Made by a program: the position numbers and the translations under genes. A stretch of DNA of 64,000 nucleotides, taken from NCBI GenBank assembly GCA_964513515.1, contig CAZEMP010000003.1, positions 1 through 64,000 of the forward strand, in the 5' to 3' direction. A model generated the notes under the pieces. It ran no database searches. It was not told the DNA's origin and worked only from the letters and a program-made list of their open reading frames with translations. This document shows positions 61,899 through 64,000 of the stretch, piece by piece. The DNA comes from Bog-1340 sp964513515. Its GTDB lineage: Bacteria; Patescibacteriota; Minisyncoccia; Phycocordibacterales; GWA1-40-21. Position 1 is the first letter of the stretch. Each line of letters starts with the position of its first letter.

Positions 61899-63635
61899 CT
61901 ATTTTCTACTTACTTTTTCTTCGTTTATTTTTTCAATAAACTCTTTCAAATCCATCTGCCCAAGCTGGCCTTTGTCGCGAGATTCTATAGATACTTTTTT
62001 AGCTTCAATGTCCTTATCTCCAATGATTATTGTGTAAGGAATTTTATTATTTTTTGCATCTCTTATTTTTCCACCCATATTTCCTTCTCTAGTATCACAA
62101 TCCACTCTAAAACCAAGATTTTTTAATTCTTTTGCAACTTTTTCTGCATGATCATTATGATTTTCTCTGACAGGAACTATTTTTATTTGTACTGGGGAAA
62201 GCCAAAGAGGGAATGCACCGGCAAAATGCTCTATCATTACACCCATAAATCTTTCAAGCGAGCCTGATATGGCTCTGTGTATAACGACAGGTCTTTCTAG
62301 AAGTCCTTTTTCATTTGTAAACGAAAGATCAAATCTTTCTGGTAAATTAAAATCACATTGTATTGTTGCGAGCTGTTGTTCTCGTCCGATGGCATCTTTA
62401 AACATAAAGTCGAGCTTTGGACCGTAAAATGCAGCTTCACCTTCAATTCTTTTGTAATTTAGTTTATTTTCTTTTGCAGAACTTTCTAGAGCCGACTCAG
62501 CTTTTTCCCACACTTCATCACCTCCTAAATATTTACTTTTATCATCTCCACGCACAGAAAGTCTTACCCAGTATCCGTCCATCATATTCATGGTGGTGTA
62601 AAAGTTTTTGATAATTTTTACGATTGTTCCAACTTCTTGCGAGATCTGATTTACTCTACAGAATAAATGCCCATCATCTTGAGTGATAGCCCTTACTCTT
62701 GTGAGCCCTGAAAGTTGTCCAGCTTTTTCATATCTATATACTGTAGCTGGTTCAAAATATCTGACAGGCATATCTCTGTATGAGAATTGATTGTCGCAGA
62801 ATATCTGCATATGATGCGGACAGTTCATCGGCTTCATATAGAATTCCTCATCACCTCCAGAAACTTTGAAAAGTTCATTTCCAAACTTTACTGCATGTCC
62901 TGAAGTTTCGTAAAGTGTTTTCTTTGTAATATGAGGAGTCCATACTCTGTCATAACCTTCATTTTTATGTAAATCCCAAAGATATTCTTCAATTTCTTTT
63001 CTTATTACCATTCCTTTTGGCTGCAAAAGAGGAAGTCCTGCTCCTATAAGATCTGAAATCGTAAATAGCTTTAGTTCCTTTCCAAGTTTTCTGTGATCTC
63101 TTTTTCTAGCCTCTTCTTGTTGTTTTTCATAAGCCTCAAGTTCTTCTTTAGAATTGAATGCAAGACCGTAAATTCTTGTAAGCATTTTATTTTTCTCATC
63201 TCCACGCCAATATGCACCAGCAATCCTATCTAGTTTGAAAGCGTCTTTTTTAATTTCTTTTACATCTTCAACGTGTCCTCCAGCACAGAAATCTAAAAAA
63301 TCTCCAGATTTATAAGTAGTGAGCTTATCTCCTTTATCCGCATGCTCTTTAATGAGTTCAAGTTTATAGGGATTCTTTGGAAAAATCTTTTCTGCTTCTT
63401 TTTGAGTAACTTCTGTTTTTTCAAAACCCTTCCATTTTTTCAAAAGTTCTTTCATTTTTTGCTCAATCTTTCCTAGATCCTTGTCTGTAATAGGAGATGA
63501 AAATTCAAAGTCATAATAAAAACCATTATCAATAGCTGGACCAATTGCCAAATGTGTATCTGGCCAAAGTTCTAATACAGATGCACCCAAAAGGTGAGCG
63601 AGAGAATGTCTTATTTGTTTTAATTTTTCTTCCAT
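61899..63635 (-). CDS. thrS: Threonyl-tRNA synthetase without TGS domain
   Basis: ThrS charges tRNA-Thr. The 578-residue protein begins directly with the editing domain: IRHSLAHLLGASVLELWPDT (HxxxH), then GDFLDFCAGGHVEDVKEIKK (Cys-x3-His) and DRIAGAYWRGDEKNKMLTRI. The N-terminal TGS domain of standard ThrS is missing. The class II core has the zinc-ligand MKPMNCPHHMQIF, RYEKAGQLSGLTRVRAITQD (motif 2) and HRAISGSLERFMGVMIEHF (motif 3). The anticodon-binding domain is complete. ATG 63635 is preferred to 63647, which lies at the edge of a repeat. A T-box leader controls it. Confidence 0.95.
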   Translation of the reverse strand: MEEKLKQIRHSLAHLLGASVLELWPDTHLAIGPAIDNGFYYDFEFSSPITDKDLGKIEQKMKELLKKWKGFEKTEVTQKEAEKIFPKNPYKLELIKEHADKGDKLTTYKSGDFLDFCAGGHVEDVKEIKKDAFKLDRIAGAYWRGDEKNKMLTRIYGLAFNSKEELEAYEKQQEEARKRDHRKLGKELKLFTISDLIGAGLPLLQPKGMVIRKEIEEYLWDLHKNEGYDRVWTPHITKKTLYETSGHAVKFGNELFKVSGGDEEFYMKPMNCPHHMQIFCDNQFSYRDMPVRYFEPATVYRYEKAGQLSGLTRVRAITQDDGHLFCRVNQISQEVGTIVKIIKNFYTTMNMMDGYWVRLSVRGDDKSKYLGGDEVWEKAESALESSAKENKLNYKRIEGEAAFYGPKLDFMFKDAIGREQQLATIQCDFNLPERFDLSFTNEKGLLERPVVIHRAISGSLERFMGVMIEHFAGAFPLWLSPVQIKIVPVRENHNDHAEKVAKELKNLGFRVDCDTREGNMGGKIRDAKNNKIPYTIIIGDKDIEAKKVSIESRDKGQLGQMDLKEFIEKINEEKVSRK

Positions 63636-63647
63636 AATGTTTCTCAT

Positions 63648-63713
63648 GTCTTTACGAGCAAAGCGAAGTAATCTAGGTTAATTTCTGGATTGCTTCGTTA
63701 CACTCGCAATGAC
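63648..63713. repeat. GCGAAGxAATC-type palindromic repeat
   Basis: GTCTTTACGAGCAAAGCGAA.. (63648-63673) and GATTGCTTCGTTACACTCGC.. (63688-63713) are imperfect inverted arms. They resemble the 'GTCATTGCGAGCGAAGCGAAGCAATC' class of intergenic repeat known in many bacteria, shown here only in part. It lies between the T-box terminator and thrS, in the thrS leader. Confidence 0.75.
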
Positions 63714-63735
63714 GTTATTCTTAATAAAATAAATA

Positions 63736-63773
63736 GCCCCGACAAAAAACGATACTTCGTTTTTTGTCGGGGC
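63736..63773 (-). terminator. T-box terminator hairpin of thrS
   Basis: GCCCCGACAAAAAACGA with TCGTTTTTTGTCGGGGC forms a perfect 17-bp stem around the loop AGTA (minus strand). The T-rich TATTTATTTTATT follows. Its 5' arm (GCCCCG) can alternatively pair with CGGG before the T-box motif. Confidence 0.88.
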
Positions 63774-63905
63774 GATTCATGACCGCGGTTCCACCCGATT
63801 TTTTACTCTTTATATAGAAATTTTTCTTACCCAAAGAAAATTATTTAGAATTTTGACGGGTATTGTGGTTGGTAGCCACTAATTTCTATATCTCTATAAT
63901 AGTCA
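63736..63905 (-). promoter_or_regulatory. T-box riboswitch controlling thrS
   Basis: On the minus strand the diagnostic T-box core GGGTGGAACCGCGG lies at 63796-63783, just before the terminator. The antiterminator would pair CGGG (63797-63794) with CCCG of the terminator's 5' arm. Upstream, an 11-bp stem, ATATAGAAATT (63891-63881) with AATTTCTATAT (63822-63812), closes a compact stem I region. That region holds GTGGCTACCAACCAC and a TACCC..GGGTA stem, with threonine codons ACC and ACA available as specifier. The UGGA bulge matches the UCCA end of tRNA-Thr at 49572-49647. Uncharged tRNA-Thr should therefore switch thrS on. The exact stem I fold is uncertain. Confidence 0.85.
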
Positions 63906-63919
63906 ATTAGCTTTTTGAT

Positions 63920-63996
63920 GTCAAACCCTGTAGTAGATTTTGGCATTACGCATTCGCGTTTGAAAAACAATGCCAAAATTCACTACGGGGTCAAAC
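63920..63996. repeat. Palindromic mini-element with 7-bp direct-repeat flanks
   Basis: GTCAAAC occurs at 63920-63926 and again at 63990-63996. Between them are imperfect inverted arms, CCTGTAGTAGATTTTGGCAT.. and ..ATGCCAAAATTCACTACGGG, around a TTACGCATTCGCGTTTG centre. This is the structure of a small non-autonomous insertion. It lies just upstream of the thrS T-box at the window edge. The rest of 63774-64000 holds only the T-box. Confidence 0.5.
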
Positions 63997-64000
63997 TCAC

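Overview
The window is AT-rich DNA that fits a Candidate Phyla Radiation (Patescibacteria) genome, most likely of the Parcubacteria type. The evidence is a very divergent 16S rRNA carrying a group I intron and an expanded helix, compact housekeeping proteins (short PheS, short PheT, Obg without a C-terminal domain, ThrS without a TGS domain), the bL31-RF1-S2-EF-Ts gene order, and small neighbouring membrane proteins typical of this group. This placement is an inference; no tree or search was run.

Layout. 1-3270: 3' half of a 16S rRNA gene interrupted by a group I intron, then a terminator, a 42-aa membrane peptide gene, a broken tRNA-Ile copy, an intact tRNA-Ile(GAU) and an unidentified 320-aa protein. 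No 23S or 5S follows, so the 16S is unlinked from them here. 3319-6676: rsmI, a small membrane protein, a VirD4/HerA-like ATPase and a 48-aa membrane peptide. 6749-30797: a 24-kb surface-glycan region. A minus-strand block (21714 to 7443) encodes an RfbH-like C-3 dehydratase, a Wzx flippase, several glycosyltransferases including GT11 and GT10 fucosyltransferase families, three FkbM methyltransferases, a DUF268 protein and an acyltransferase. A plus-strand block encodes a Nudix-fold protein, RfbG, RfbF, an SDR and a two-subunit transketolase. Next come a GDP-mannose 3,5-epimerase, a Gmm-like Nudix protein and an O-antigen ligase/polymerase with a TPR tail. 30903-63635: mostly housekeeping genes (secA, obg, gatB, rpiB, mraY, asnB, fba, bL25, bL31, prfA, rpsB, tsf, pheST, gyrB, thrS) with cell-surface genes between them (PcsB-like transglycosylase, Ig/CarboxypepD surface protein, CARDB protein, sortase).

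How the parts work together. RfbF, RfbG and the RfbH-like protein read as a CDP-3,6-dideoxyhexose (or related deoxysugar) pathway. GDP-mannose 3,5-epimerase adds a second NDP-sugar branch. The glycosyltransferases, methyltransferases and acyltransferase would build and decorate a glycan on a lipid carrier, Wzx would flip it, and the Wzy/WaaL-type protein would polymerise or ligate it. MraY shows that peptidoglycan is made.

Most striking points. (1) The 16S 3' tail seems to have no anti-Shine-Dalgarno sequence: after helix 45 it reads GGAATTTTTC where CCTCC is expected. (2) In agreement, at least nine genes have a -10 box, often an extended TGnTATAAT, ending 6-8 nt before the start codon, the geometry of leaderless mRNAs, while genes inside operons lack GGAGG. 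(3) Against this background, two units beside the rRNA (1532-1660 and 2261-3223) carry AGGAGG motifs and differ in base use. (4) thrS is preceded by a T-box riboswitch whose UGGA bulge matches the UCCA end of a tRNA-Thr(UGU) gene in the same window. (5) The RfbH-like protein keeps the diagnostic His in place of Lys but has lost the cysteines of the [2Fe-2S] cluster.
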